Below, piece after piece: positions 24,249-32,017 of a stretch of DNA of 37,044 nt. The notes below the pieces were generated by a model that was given only the letters and a program-made list of their open reading frames with translations, was not told the origin of the DNA and did not search any database. A program made the translations under genes and the position numbers. Source of the DNA: Chloroflexota bacterium (GTDB lineage: Bacteria; Chloroflexota; Anaerolineae; Anaerolineales; UBA4823); assembly GCA_020349245.1 (NCBI GenBank), contig CP070764.1, forward strand, positions 1,716,375 through 1,753,418, given 5' to 3'. The stretch's first letter is position 1. Each line of letters begins with the position of its first letter.

Positions 24249-25706
24249 GTGGACAGACGCCCAAAGGGTATGTTCGCTTTCACAGTTGTTTGGGTCGGGC
24301 AGGCGGTCTCTCTCCTGGGGACAGAAATGTCTGCCTTCGCATTAACCATCTGGGCTTATGAGCTGACTGGCACAGCAACCGCTTTAGCATTAGTGGGTTT
24401 TTTCCATGTTACACCTCTTTTGATTTTCAGTCCGGTTGCCGGTGCAATCGTTGATCGCTCCAACCGGAAACTGATGATGATGCTCAGTGACCTTGGATCA
24501 GGCGTTGCGACAATCGCCATCCTGATCCTTTTCCTGTTTGGGCAGCTGCAGATCTGGCATTTGTATGCAGCCAGTGCAGTCATGGGGATATTTCAAACGT
24601 TCCAATGGCCAGCTTATTCGGCAGCCATTACAATGATCGTTCCTAAGAAGCATTACGCCCGGGCGCACGCCATGAACGATCTGGCTGGCAATACCTCCGG
24701 GATATTTGCGCCCTTACTCGCTGGTGCCTTGTTGCCTTTTCTAGGTTTGGGTGGGATCCTAACGATCGATATTATCACCTTCATCGTGGCGGTTGTGGCA
24801 CTGCTCGTCGTGGTTATCCCACAGCCGGAAGTTACCGAGGAGGGACTGGAAAGCCGGGGCAGCATTTGGAAAGAATCAGCCTTCGGATTCCGTTACATAT
24901 TTAAGCGCCCCAGTTTACTTGGGCTGCAAAGCATTTTCATGATCGGCAATTTTTTCGCCGCCATGACCTATACTCTCATTGCACCGATGATCTTGGCCCG
25001 CACGGACAGCAACTCGCTCATCTTTGGGAGCGTGCAGACTGCGGGAGCCGTTGGGGGCGTTGTGGGGGGGCTGTTGATGAGCGCCTGGGGTGGTTCCCGC
25101 AAGAAGGTTCACGGTGTGCTCATAGGTTGGACGATATCCGGATTGTTCTGGGCGAGTTTGACGGGTCTGGGGAAGGGATTACCCATCTGGGCATTAGGTT
25201 CATTTATCGGCGCGTCTGTCGTTCCATTGATCAATAGCTCGAACCAAGCGATTTGGCAGTCAAAGGTGGCGGCTGACCTCCAGGGTCGGGTCTTTGCCAT
25301 ACGCAGATTAATCGCCTGGCTCGTTAATCCGATAGCGACGCTTATTGTTGGCCCCCTGGCAGACCTCGTTTTTGAACCGGCGATGAGTCAACCCAGTTTC
25401 TTGTCGGCAAATTTTGGATGGATGGTGGGGTATGGTGCCGGCGCTGGCATGGCGTTGATCATGGTATTTTCTGGCTTGGCGATGGCAGGTGTTGGCTTAG
25501 GTGGGTATGGATTCCGGGTAGTCAGAGACGTGGAGAACATCTTACCAGATCATGAGGTCGTTGTGGAGCCAAGCGCTGACCTGCGCGAGCAGCTCCAGGC
25601 ACTCCTCGCCAGACGCCAGATTCTGATTACCGCTCCAGCTACGGTGGAACGTGATCAGGAGTTGCGGACGATCAGCAGGGAGATCCGTGAACTTGGACGC
25701 CGGTAG
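24249..25706 (+). CDS. MFS transporter, EntS/MefA-like exporter
   Basis: A 485-residue major facilitator protein with about 12 membrane segments. The loop 2-3 motif A region reads GAIVDRSNRKLMM, the Arg/Asp-containing signature of the family. Its motifs resemble the MFS_3 / drug-export group (EntS, MefA-type) more than sugar porters. A long charged cytoplasmic tail (about 425-485, rich in Arg, Glu, Gln and Leu) is predicted as helical and is unusual for this group. The substrate is not predictable. The start is GTG 24249 with AAAGAGG upstream. The gene is isolated, with about 190 bp before it and 500 bp of noncoding DNA after. Confidence 0.9.
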   Translation: MDRRPKGMFAFTVVWVGQAVSLLGTEMSAFALTIWAYELTGTATALALVGFFHVTPLLIFSPVAGAIVDRSNRKLMMMLSDLGSGVATIAILILFLFGQLQIWHLYAASAVMGIFQTFQWPAYSAAITMIVPKKHYARAHAMNDLAGNTSGIFAPLLAGALLPFLGLGGILTIDIITFIVAVVALLVVVIPQPEVTEEGLESRGSIWKESAFGFRYIFKRPSLLGLQSIFMIGNFFAAMTYTLIAPMILARTDSNSLIFGSVQTAGAVGGVVGGLLMSAWGGSRKKVHGVLIGWTISGLFWASLTGLGKGLPIWALGSFIGASVVPLINSSNQAIWQSKVAADLQGRVFAIRRLIAWLVNPIATLIVGPLADLVFEPAMSQPSFLSANFGWMVGYGAGAGMALIMVFSGLAMAGVGLGGYGFRVVRDVENILPDHEVVVEPSADLREQLQALLARRQILITAPATVERDQELRTISREIRELGRR

Positions 25707-25769
25707 TAATTATTTGCCCAATAGGCAAAATGCGAGTTCCAATAACGAAATTACATTACCAGTAATTTC

Positions 25770-25788
25770 AGGGAATATAGTATTCCCT
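25770..25788. other. Perfect 8-bp hairpin after MFS gene
   Basis: AGGGAATA (25770-25777) and TATTCCCT (25781-25788) form a perfect stem with a 3-nt loop. It is 60 bp past the MFS stop, without a T-run. It may protect the 3' end or be chance. Confidence 0.35.
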
Positions 25789-25849
25789 CCCTGGTCTGAT
25801 CTGGGTTAAACCATAATTCTTCTTAAGTGATGTTGCGATCCAAGATTTA

Positions 25850-25883
25850 AAATCGTGCCGGAGTTTTTTCCCAGGCACGATTT
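25850..25883 (+). terminator. Probable terminator of MFS gene
   Basis: AAATCGTGCC (25850-25859) pairs with GGCACGATTT (25874-25883) around a 14-nt loop, followed by a T-rich CTTTGCATTT. The stem has 10 perfect pairs, which is good for an intrinsic terminator although the tail is interrupted. Confidence 0.55.
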
Positions 25884-26208
25884 CTTTGCATTTGAATTTT
25901 TGAAAAACGGAATTGTTAACTCTATAGTGTGAAGCAATACCTGTTCAATAGTTCCATGTTTTCCAAAGAATTCTAAGTTTCCGGATGCTTTGGTTTCCGT
26001 GAATCATGGGTTCCATGTGAGGTTTATCCACGCCTGAATACACGCCGTGTCTTACAACCATTCCAGAATGGCGTGTTGGATGACAAGCAGAAATCTCGCC
26101 CACCATCCTGGTCAAAGAGAGGTTTTCGCTCGTTGACCGGTGAAATCCTCTTGCAGAGGGATTTGATTCGCTTGCTCTGCCTTATACTTCGATCGTTCGT
26201 CTGTACGA
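25884..26208. other. Noncoding spacer with inverted repeats
   Basis: I see no gene in this stretch. It holds two more inverted repeats: ACACGCC/GGCGTGT (26040-26046 and 26070-26076) and a bulged AAATCCTCT/AGAGGGATTT (26143-26164). GTTCCATGT occurs twice (near 25950 and 26010). A small structured RNA is conceivable, but there is no promoter or family match to support it. Confidence 0.3.
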
Positions 26209-26895
26209 TTATTCGCTCTCGCTTTCTACGGCCTCTTCCTCTTGTGGGGATTCGGGTTCTACCAACTCTTCTTTCCTGGTGAATTGGCGAACAACGATCA
26301 GAACCCCGGCCAGGATTAACCCGGCAGCAAAGATGTATTCAACAGCTGCTTCTGCAATGAGAAATGAGACGGCGATCGCGGTCAAAATTCCGGCAGGGAT
26401 AAGCGCCCACCAGTTCTTGGTGTTTCGTAAATAAACGACGAAGAAGGGGATCGCCACGGCGAAGAGGACATAAGCCGTGGTAAGCAAGTCATTCAGGATT
26501 CCAAGGTCCTGAAGTGGAACCATGACTCCCACTGCAAGGAGCACGTATGCCGGGATCAATAATCCCCATCTCTGGCGGTTATATAAGAAAGCGAGAAAGA
26601 ACGGAAGTGCGATGGCGAGCAGGACATAAGTTGCGACGTAGGGATCGGCGAGCAAATTGAGAGTAAGCAGGGTGATAAGTCCGGCAATTGCCAGCATAGC
26701 ATAGGCGATAACCACCAGCCATTTCTCGGTGCGATCTATTGCATAAACGCCGTATACGGCTAGCCCTCCAACAACCAGCACCGCCACCCAAATCCAAGGC
26801 CCGATATCGAGGAAGGTTTCTAATAATGCCATCACTCCGAAAACGATTAAAAGACCTCCCCAGACTAATCCAGCTCTTTTTGTTGGTGTATTCAT
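26209..26895 (-). CDS. Eight-helix membrane protein built of hairpin repeats
   Basis: The 228-residue protein has about eight membrane segments and an acidic C-terminal tail (Glu-rich, 208-228). Inside it a two-helix unit repeats three times: about 35-75, 89-128 and 141-180, the last two clearly alike (YVLLAIALPFF ... WGLLIPAYVLLAV versus YVLFAVAIPFF ... WWALIPAGILTAI). I do not recognise a named family; resemblance to HdeD/DUF308-type proteins is only in general plan. AGGAGAACGCTC precedes the ATG. It is separated by 231 bp from the next minus-strand gene, so probably transcribed alone. Confidence 0.8.
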   Translation of the reverse strand: MNTPTKRAGLVWGGLLIVFGVMALLETFLDIGPWIWVAVLVVGGLAVYGVYAIDRTEKWLVVIAYAMLAIAGLITLLTLNLLADPYVATYVLLAIALPFFLAFLYNRQRWGLLIPAYVLLAVGVMVPLQDLGILNDLLTTAYVLFAVAIPFFVVYLRNTKNWWALIPAGILTAIAVSFLIAEAAVEYIFAAGLILAGVLIVVRQFTRKEELVEPESPQEEEAVESESE

Positions 26896-27126
26896 GAGCG
26901 TTCTCCTTTGTACTTCAATCTATCCATACAAAAACATGATTCTAAGGACTTTCTTTGTGGGTTGGATTACTTTGGCTATGATTTGTACGGTATGTCTAAA
27001 ACTAATTTAAAATCGGTGGTTCAACAAAAAAATAGAAAATTCATACCGATGATCTGCCCCAAACCTCCTGTCAAGATGGATCATGAAAAATCATCCTTCA
27101 CCTCCTCAAGATGTACGAAAACAAGG
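26896..27126. other. Spacer upstream of membrane protein
   Basis: This 231-bp stretch lies between two minus-strand genes. I see no gene, no convincing promoter and no strong hairpin in it. Confidence 0.4.
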
Positions 27127-27843
27127 TCATTTTGGTCTGATAGTTGAGCTGCCAGATGTATCTATGCTGCCCAAGACCGGATCGCCAAGATAGTAGATAT
27201 CTGAGCTGCCGCTGGCGTCCGCGGTTAATCGCCCACTCAGGTTAACGGTTACAGTACTTGAGCCAGAGGCAGAGATAGTTGCATCTGCACCTGGAAAATC
27301 TGTGAGATCGACCTCACTGCTCCCGGATGCATCAATGGATAGATTTCCACCGGAACCGGTGATCCTGATCGTGCTCCCACCTGAAGTGTCCATCCGGGTA
27401 TCCCCGGCCTGGAAATCACCCGATAATTCACTCATGCCAGATAAATCAATCTCCAGCGATTCTGAAGAAGCGAATCCATTGATTTCCGCTTCGCTGGAAC
27501 CGCTCAGATCCACCCGGTGAAGCACTGGCATCGTAACCTCAGCTTCCATGGTTGCATTAAGGATATTATAGGAGCGATTGGGTTTGAGTCTGAGTATTAA
27601 TTTGCTGCCTTGTTTACTCACATCGAGATGTTCGACCAGGTTCTCGTCAACGCGGACAGAAACCCGGAAGTTCTCACCTTGCGAGATTTTCACCCGGAAC
27701 ATGCTGCTGATATCCACACTATCGAAGTCTGATATGGTCTCTTCTTGAGTGACGACATTTCCTGACCCTGTTATCGTAAATTGTGCGCAACCAATCAGGA
27801 GAACGACCATCAATAACACCAGGCATGCAAGAACCTTGTTCAT
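27127..27843 (-). CDS. DUF2807 (GIN-domain) lipoprotein
   Basis: A 238-residue protein with a lipoprotein signal (lipobox LIGC at Cys19) and a single head-GIN/DUF2807 domain, a right-handed beta-helix-like fold. Its GSGNV start, DFDSVDISSMFRVKISQGE and repeated DASGSS/SGSS turns (about every 15-20 residues from 115 on) are characteristic. Members are secreted or surface proteins of unknown function, often called putative auto-transporter adhesins. It is related in fold type to the DUF4097 proteins at 20-23 kb, though not the same family. GGAGGTGAGAA precedes the ATG. Confidence 0.88.
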   Translation of the reverse strand: MNKVLACLVLLMVVLLIGCAQFTITGSGNVVTQEETISDFDSVDISSMFRVKISQGENFRVSVRVDENLVEHLDVSKQGSKLILRLKPNRSYNILNATMEAEVTMPVLHRVDLSGSSEAEINGFASSESLEIDLSGMSELSGDFQAGDTRMDTSGGSTIRITGSGGNLSIDASGSSEVDLTDFPGADATISASGSSTVTVNLSGRLTADASGSSDIYYLGDPVLGSIDTSGSSTIRPK

Positions 27844-28197
27844 TTCTCACCTCCTTATTGCTATCTTATTAATTTACCATTAATCTTGGGAATTGGATGA
27901 AGATTTTGGTGAGTGAATCCTTTTTGGGGTTGAATCTTGATTTCCGCGATAAGTGAAAGGATGGTCTCCTTTCCTTTAGGTTTGCTCGGATTGCGATTAA
28001 GATTCTTGAACGGACCAGCGGTATGGACTGCTAGTTAAGAAGACACATCCATACGCCGAATTCTCCATTGGCAGGATTAAAGCCAGGTCATTCAATTGCA
28101 AGGTATCTGGGAAACATATATATTGGAGAGGGTTTTCATTGGGGAAATGCTGATGCAATATCCCCGGCATACCTGCCTTAAATTGTCATTCTGGGTG
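27844..28197. other. Spacer with a palindrome
   Basis: No gene is visible here. GAAAGGA (27955-27961) and TCCTTTC (27967-27973) form a 7-bp stem with a 5-nt loop, 112 bp upstream of the DUF2807 start, and could be an operator or a hairpin. No consensus promoter was found. Confidence 0.35.
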
Positions 28198-28221
28198 AAA
28201 AAAAACCGCACAATGGCGGTT
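28198..28221 (-). terminator. Intrinsic terminator of the redox operon
   Basis: Read on the minus strand, AACCGC and GCGGTT (28216-28221 and 28204-28209) form a stem with a 6-nt loop followed directly by eight T. It lies 86 bp after the OsmC stop and closes the six-gene minus-strand operon. Confidence 0.75.
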
Positions 28222-28307
28222 CTTCGATCGCTTCCTGTTCTGTTTAAGGTGGGTTTGGAAAGTGTGCCTAATGCGAATTGGTTATTCGGTAATTAATCTC
28301 CCCAGAT

Positions 28308-28781
28308 TCACCGCGCAGATTGTTGAAAGGTTCCGCTGGATACCAATTCGGGTTCTCCGTTCAAACTTGCCTCGTAAATGTGATAATCCAGTTCAATCGG
28401 CACGATTTGTACGAGCATTCCCTGTGCCGGACAATAGCGCTCAGCAGAAAGCTGGATCGCTCGTAGAACTGCTTCTTCATCGATACCCCTACCAGTGATG
28501 TGATAGGTAATCTTGATGTGGGTGAACACGCGGGGATGCAGTTCAGCTTGTTCAGCATGTACCATCACTTCAAAATCGGTGACATCCTGGCGCTTTTTCT
28601 TCAGGATGGAGATCGTATCCATCGCGGTGCAACCAGCCAAACCGGTGGCGATCAGCTCCATTGGGCGAAATCCATCATCATCACCGCCAACATCTGCACT
28701 GCCCCCGAGGGGTACAGAAAAACCGCTATCCGCGGTACCGGTGAATGTCAAGCCTTTCTGCCATTTTACAGCCGCATCCAT
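28308..28781 (-). CDS. OsmC-family thiol peroxidase
   Basis: From ATG 28779-28781 the protein has 157 residues, normal for the family. The conserved cysteines are Cys51 (LAGCTAMD) and Cys117 (ERYCPAQG), which reduce organic hydroperoxides in OsmC/Ohr enzymes. RPMELIATGLAGC matches the OsmC pattern rather than Ohr. This start is preferred over one 22 codons upstream, which would overlap the TlpA-like gene and lacks family similarity; AAAGGACTGATT precedes the chosen ATG. It starts 2 nt after the thioredoxin gene ends, so translation is probably coupled. It is the last gene before the terminator at 28198-28221. Confidence 0.93.
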   Translation of the reverse strand: MDAAVKWQKGLTFTGTADSGFSVPLGGSADVGGDDDGFRPMELIATGLAGCTAMDTISILKKKRQDVTDFEVMVHAEQAELHPRVFTHIKITYHITGRGIDEEAVLRAIQLSAERYCPAQGMLVQIVPIELDYHIYEASLNGEPELVSSGTFQQSAR

Positions 28782-28783
28782 AA

Positions 28784-29362
28784 TCAGTCCTTTAGTAATG
28801 GGGTTATATGTTGATCCAGGGAATCGTAGGTGACAGCTCCGCTCCAAACCTTGATCACCTGTCCATTTCGATCGATTAAATAAGAGCTGGGGAGATAATT
28901 ATTGCGAAAACTATTCAAAGCGGAACTATCCGGGTCCAACCACACCGGGAAAGTCAAGCTGTATTGGTCGACGAAATTTGCCACAACATCTACCGAGTCG
29001 CCAGCATCGATAGCTACAATGATAAATCCTTCCTGATCATGGTCCTGGTAGTATGTATTCAGGATTGGCATTTCCTGGCGGCAAGGAGGGCACCAGGTCG
29101 CCCAATTGTTGACCAATATGACTACCCCGCGATAATCATCCAGTGAAACTTGGCTCCCAGCAAGATCGTGAAGCTGGATATCTGGTGCGGGGAAATTCAC
29201 TTCAGCAGGCGGATTTGTGGAGACCTCAGAGGGGATCGGGGAGGTGAGGCTTGCAGAAACCATGATCATACTCACCACACCAATGACGACCAGGCCTCCA
29301 CCGATCAAGACCATTGAAAGTATTTTTTGTTGTTGTTTTCTGTTCTTATTATTTATTGGCAT
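28784..29362 (-). CDS. TlpA/ResA-like membrane-anchored thioredoxin
   Basis: A 192-residue protein with an N-terminal membrane anchor (about 15-37) and a periplasmic-type thioredoxin domain of the TlpA/ResA kind (about 55-190). The active site reads WATWCPPC (Cys91, Cys94). Family marks LHDLAGSQVSLDDYRGVVILVNNW and PSSYLIDRNGQV are present. These proteins reduce disulfides outside the membrane, for example in cytochrome c maturation, or serve as peroxide-linked reductants. Its ATG overlaps the end of the protein disulfide oxidoreductase gene by 14 bp. Confidence 0.92.
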   Translation of the reverse strand: MPINNKNRKQQQKILSMVLIGGGLVVIGVVSMIMVSASLTSPIPSEVSTNPPAEVNFPAPDIQLHDLAGSQVSLDDYRGVVILVNNWATWCPPCRQEMPILNTYYQDHDQEGFIIVAIDAGDSVDVVANFVDQYSLTFPVWLDPDSSALNSFRNNYLPSSYLIDRNGQVIKVWSGAVTYDSLDQHITPLLKD

Positions 29363-30020
29363 TAATCGAACGCAATATTTCCGCCACTAAATTATGTTCA
29401 GGTACTGCTCCAACAACATTCGCCGCACCCTGGTTAATCGTCGTTTGAGGAACTCCACTGACACCGTATTTACTAGAAAGTTCCGGGAATTCCATTGCTT
29501 CGACCATCTCTGCCTGAACCATGGGGCTTTCCATGGCCATCTGATGCGCTAAGATAACTGCCTGTGGGCAATATGGACAGGTTGGGGTGACAAAAACCTG
29601 CAGGGAGACTGGTTTTTCTAGATTTGCCAGAATATCGCGAGTCTGCTGGCTTAATCTGGAATCCCTCCCGGATACCAAGATGATGTCCTGGATCAGTGAT
29701 GAGAATTCATGGCCTGAGGGTACACCAGCATAGCGAACACCGAAATCAATCAGCTGATCTCCATCTCGAGCTGTAATTACTAAGCCAGGGGTTTTGTCTA
29801 CGTTGAATTTACTGGCCGTTTCACCATCAGATTCAAGATCGTATGAACTTAAGTGAAGTTTTTCAGATAGTTGAACAACTTCCTCGATCAGCTGCTCGGT
29901 TTGATCACAAAATTCACAATCATCTTTACGACCGAAAAAAAGTACTTCGACTGGTTGATTCAGCTGGGTGAAGGCTTCCTTGACTTGACTTGCAATCTGA
30001 TCGTTTAATAATGGTTCCAC
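29349..30020 (-). CDS. Protein disulfide oxidoreductase, two thioredoxin folds
   Basis: The 223-residue protein is a PDO/glutaredoxin-like protein of the kind best known from thermophilic archaea and bacteria. Each of the two fused thioredoxin folds has its own active site: CEFC (Cys35, Cys38) and CPYC (Cys148, Cys151), with cis-Pro motifs DKTPGLVI and SGVPQTTI. There is no signal peptide, so it works in the cytoplasm as a disulfide reductase or isomerase. The start is GTG 30018-30020; AAGGAG lies 13 nt upstream, a rather long gap. It overlaps the downstream TlpA-like gene by 14 bp. Confidence 0.92.
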   Translation of the reverse strand: MEPLLNDQIASQVKEAFTQLNQPVEVLFFGRKDDCEFCDQTEQLIEEVVQLSEKLHLSSYDLESDGETASKFNVDKTPGLVITARDGDQLIDFGVRYAGVPSGHEFSSLIQDIILVSGRDSRLSQQTRDILANLEKPVSLQVFVTPTCPYCPQAVILAHQMAMESPMVQAEMVEAMEFPELSSKYGVSGVPQTTINQGAANVVGAVPEHNLVAEILRSINANK

Positions 30021-30089
30021 GTTAACTTTGTAACTCCTTATGATTATATTTTTGACACATGCACCCCGCCGGGGTTGACGGAGGTGCTA

Positions 30090-30296
30090 TCAGGTAAAAC
30101 AGCCACTGAGGGTAAATTTGCATTGATCGCATTCGAGGTTGAGAAGACCGTTGTAAACAAGATGACCTTTTCGACAATTTGGACATACATCACCGGCTCG
30201 AACGGGAGCTATTTTGCTTTCTGCAGCGATTTCTTGTTGATCGACCAACAATACGAAGGGCAGATCCTCTGCATGTGACCTGTTCATTTCCATCAT
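30090..30296 (-). CDS. Small zinc-ribbon protein
   Basis: A 68-residue protein whose C-terminal half has a zinc ribbon, C38-x2-C41 and C56-x2-C59, plus Cys66. The N-terminal half (LPFVLLVDQQEIAAESKI) looks like a strand and helix without a known motif. Position between the anti-sigma and PDO genes, on the same strand, argues that it is a real gene. The exact start is uncertain, since three ATG codons lie in the first four codons. It could bind zinc or take part in thiol chemistry, perhaps as a small partner of the PDO. Confidence 0.65.
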   Translation of the reverse strand: MMEMNRSHAEDLPFVLLVDQQEIAAESKIAPVRAGDVCPNCRKGHLVYNGLLNLECDQCKFTLSGCFT

Positions 30297-30324
30297 AAGT
30301 TTAGATGCAAGAATGCCGATATGG

Positions 30325-30576
30325 TTACAAATTTAGGAATTCGTCCAAATCAAGCCGATGAAACAGCCTCTGACGGACATCCTCAGGAAAATCAGTAGTC
30401 TCTGAAGACGTCTGGTACAGGGAAATCGTCTTGCTCAGTGTGTCGACTACAATACGGCAGTTATCACAATCTTTCATGTGTAATTCGATTTCATCGCACA
30501 GCTCTTGAGGCACATCGCCATCCACGTAATCTGAGAGTGAGTTCAGCAACTGTCGACAATCTTCGTGTCTGTGCAT
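30325..30576 (-). CDS. ZAS-type zinc-finger anti-sigma factor
   Basis: An 83-residue soluble protein with the zinc-binding anti-sigma (ZAS) motif H-x3-C-x2-C (His33, Cys37, Cys40) and further His and Cys in the first helix (MHRHEDCRQLL). RsrA of Streptomyces, the model, releases its sigma factor when these cysteines are oxidised. There is no membrane segment, so it should sense a cytoplasmic signal. It lies 3 nt after the sigma-factor gene, the usual arrangement. The gene neighbourhood, full of thiol enzymes, makes a redox signal likely. Confidence 0.9.
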   Translation of the reverse strand: MHRHEDCRQLLNSLSDYVDGDVPQELCDEIELHMKDCDNCRIVVDTLSKTISLYQTSSETTDFPEDVRQRLFHRLDLDEFLNL

Positions 30577-30579
30577 CTC

Positions 30580-31179
30580 TTAATCCTTGTCCATCAACTT
30601 GTCGAAGTATTCCGAGAGGTCTTCACGCAGACGTAAGCGTGCCCGTGAGAGGCGTGTTTTTACGGCCATTTCACTGATGTCAAGAACTTGGGAGGTTTCC
30701 CGAGTAGATAGACCCTCGATGTCTCTCAATACAAAAACCACCCGGAGGTTCGCCGGCAGCCTCGCCGCAGCTTCATTGAGCCGATCGCGTACCTCAGCGG
30801 TCAAGAATTCTTCTTCAGGAAGACAGCACCAATCAACAATTTGCAGGGGTTCCTGGGGTTCACTCTCATAGGTAGTTGGTTTTTCAAATGAGATAATCTC
30901 TGGATGCTTGCGCCGCAGGGACATCAATGCTTCGTTCGTGGCGATTCTATATAGCCAGGTGGAAACATTGGATCGCCCGTCGAAATTTCCAATGTGCTTA
31001 TAGGCTTTGATAAAAGTTTCCTGCAAGATATCCTCGGCATCCTGAGGGTTATTCAGCATTTTCAATCCCAGGCGGTAAATCATTGGTGAGTAAGTTTCCA
31101 CCAGTCTGGCAAACTCGGCGCGGTCGCCGTTTCGGAGAGCTTCCAATACAATCGGTTTATCTTCTGCGTCGCTAATCAT
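30580..31179 (-). CDS. ECF-type RNA polymerase sigma factor
   Basis: A 199-residue ECF sigma factor. Region 2 lies at about 20-90 (FARLVETYSPMIYRLGLKML, DAEDILQETFIKAYKHI, STWLYRIATNEAL), which binds core polymerase and the -10 element. Region 4 lies at about 130-190 (LPANLRVVFVLRDIEGLSTRE, then SEMAVKTRLSRARLRLRE), which binds the -35 element. It should direct transcription of a stress regulon, probably including this operon, and be held by the zinc anti-sigma protein encoded next. A 15-nt palindrome lies between it and the PhaR-like gene. Confidence 0.95.
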   Translation of the reverse strand: MISDAEDKPIVLEALRNGDRAEFARLVETYSPMIYRLGLKMLNNPQDAEDILQETFIKAYKHIGNFDGRSNVSTWLYRIATNEALMSLRRKHPEIISFEKPTTYESEPQEPLQIVDWCCLPEEEFLTAEVRDRLNEAAARLPANLRVVFVLRDIEGLSTRETSQVLDISEMAVKTRLSRARLRLREDLSEYFDKLMDKD

Positions 31180-31197
31180 TAGATGCTTTTGAGTGCA

Positions 31198-31212
31198 AAA
31201 AGGTTACCTTTT
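31198..31212. promoter_or_regulatory. Short palindrome upstream of sigma-factor gene
   Basis: AAAAGGT and ACCTTTT flank one T, a 15-nt inverted repeat starting 18 bp upstream of the sigma ATG (31179). It touches the stop codon of the PhaR-like gene. It could be a regulator site or a weak hairpin. Confidence 0.35.
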
Positions 31213-31766
31213 CAATCTGGACCAGATTCAAGATCTTCAAGTTTGAGCATCAATTGCTCCAGCTGGTCAGAAAGTATCTCGAGATCGTGGCGGGATGGTA
31301 CTTCACGTTCATCGAGCAGATTTTGAATATCTGCTTCAGAGAGGGGAGAACTTTCAGCAGGTGAGAGGTCCCGGTTTATTAGTTTCATTCTCCAGCGGTT
31401 TGCCTCATCTTCCGCCAGTTCCCCCCGTTTAGTAAGAATTTCGATGCGGTGATCGATCTCTTCATCAATCTGTTTGAGCAGTTCGAGTGGATTTGCCAGT
31501 GCGCTGCGCATGCGACTGATGGTGAATCCTCCCGCTTGTACCAGGCCCGTTAATATGGATCGGGGGACAAAACCAGCCTGTTTTTTCTCTTGTTCGAAGA
31601 TGATCTGGGTTAATACAACCGAAGTGATCTCTTCACCGCTGGCCTGATCGATGACCCGCACTTCCCGGCCTTCACGGATTCGAGCGCTGATGTCATCAAG
31701 CGTGATGTAGCGCTTTTCCTCGGTATCGTAGAATTTTCGGTTTGGATATCTTTTAATCGTCAGCAT
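31212..31766 (-). CDS. PhaR-like DNA-binding regulator with phasin-like tail
   Basis: From ATG 31764-31766 the protein has 184 residues. The N-terminus (1-62, TIKRYPNRKFYDTEEKRYITLDD, ID-x-GEEIT-x5-T-x-I) is the PHA-accumulation regulator DNA-binding domain, which represses phasin and granule genes until PHA granules form. This start fits the family; an upstream ATG at 31814 would add 16 residues. The C-terminal half (about 95-180) is helical and resembles the phasin-like protein encoded at 33786-34169: RGELAEDEANRW versus RGEIAEQEGKKL, and REVPSRHDLEILSDQLEQL versus MDIPTKSDIEALSAKIATL. That suggests it can sit on granules or pair with the phasin. Transcription may continue into the sigma gene 32 bp on. 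Confidence 0.85.
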   Translation of the reverse strand: MLTIKRYPNRKFYDTEEKRYITLDDISARIREGREVRVIDQASGEEITSVVLTQIIFEQEKKQAGFVPRSILTGLVQAGGFTISRMRSALANPLELLKQIDEEIDHRIEILTKRGELAEDEANRWRMKLINRDLSPAESSPLSEADIQNLLDEREVPSRHDLEILSDQLEQLMLKLEDLESGPD

Positions 31767-32017
31767 CGCACACCAGATCTTAGACAGGACTTTGTTGCAT
31801 CGATTATAAAGCATCTGGATGAGGTTAGGCGTGAAATACCTGCTTCATGGTTGCCTCATTTCCTGCGGAGGAGAAATAATTTTCATGTGATAGAATCGAC
31901 TTGGTTATGGGGTGTGAGCTGATCCAGTCATGATTTTTACAGGCAGGAATGAGCTCAGGACTTCCAATTCCCCAAATCTCGTAAGTGAATTTATCCCTTT
32001 CCTAGAAATTTAACCTG

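Noticed and set aside
26143..26164. Bulged hairpin as terminator for the membrane gene at 26209
   Set aside because: No T-run on the minus strand; listed only as a spacer element.
26073..26282. 69-codon plus-strand open frame
   Set aside because: It runs into the end of the minus-strand membrane gene, is rich in Arg and Leu, and lacks a start signal.
28096..28296. 66-codon plus-strand open frame
   Set aside because: It runs through the terminator of the opposing operon and shows no domain.
31803..31808. TATAAT on the minus strand before the PhaR-like gene
   Set aside because: No matching -35 box at suitable distance; left out as a promoter.
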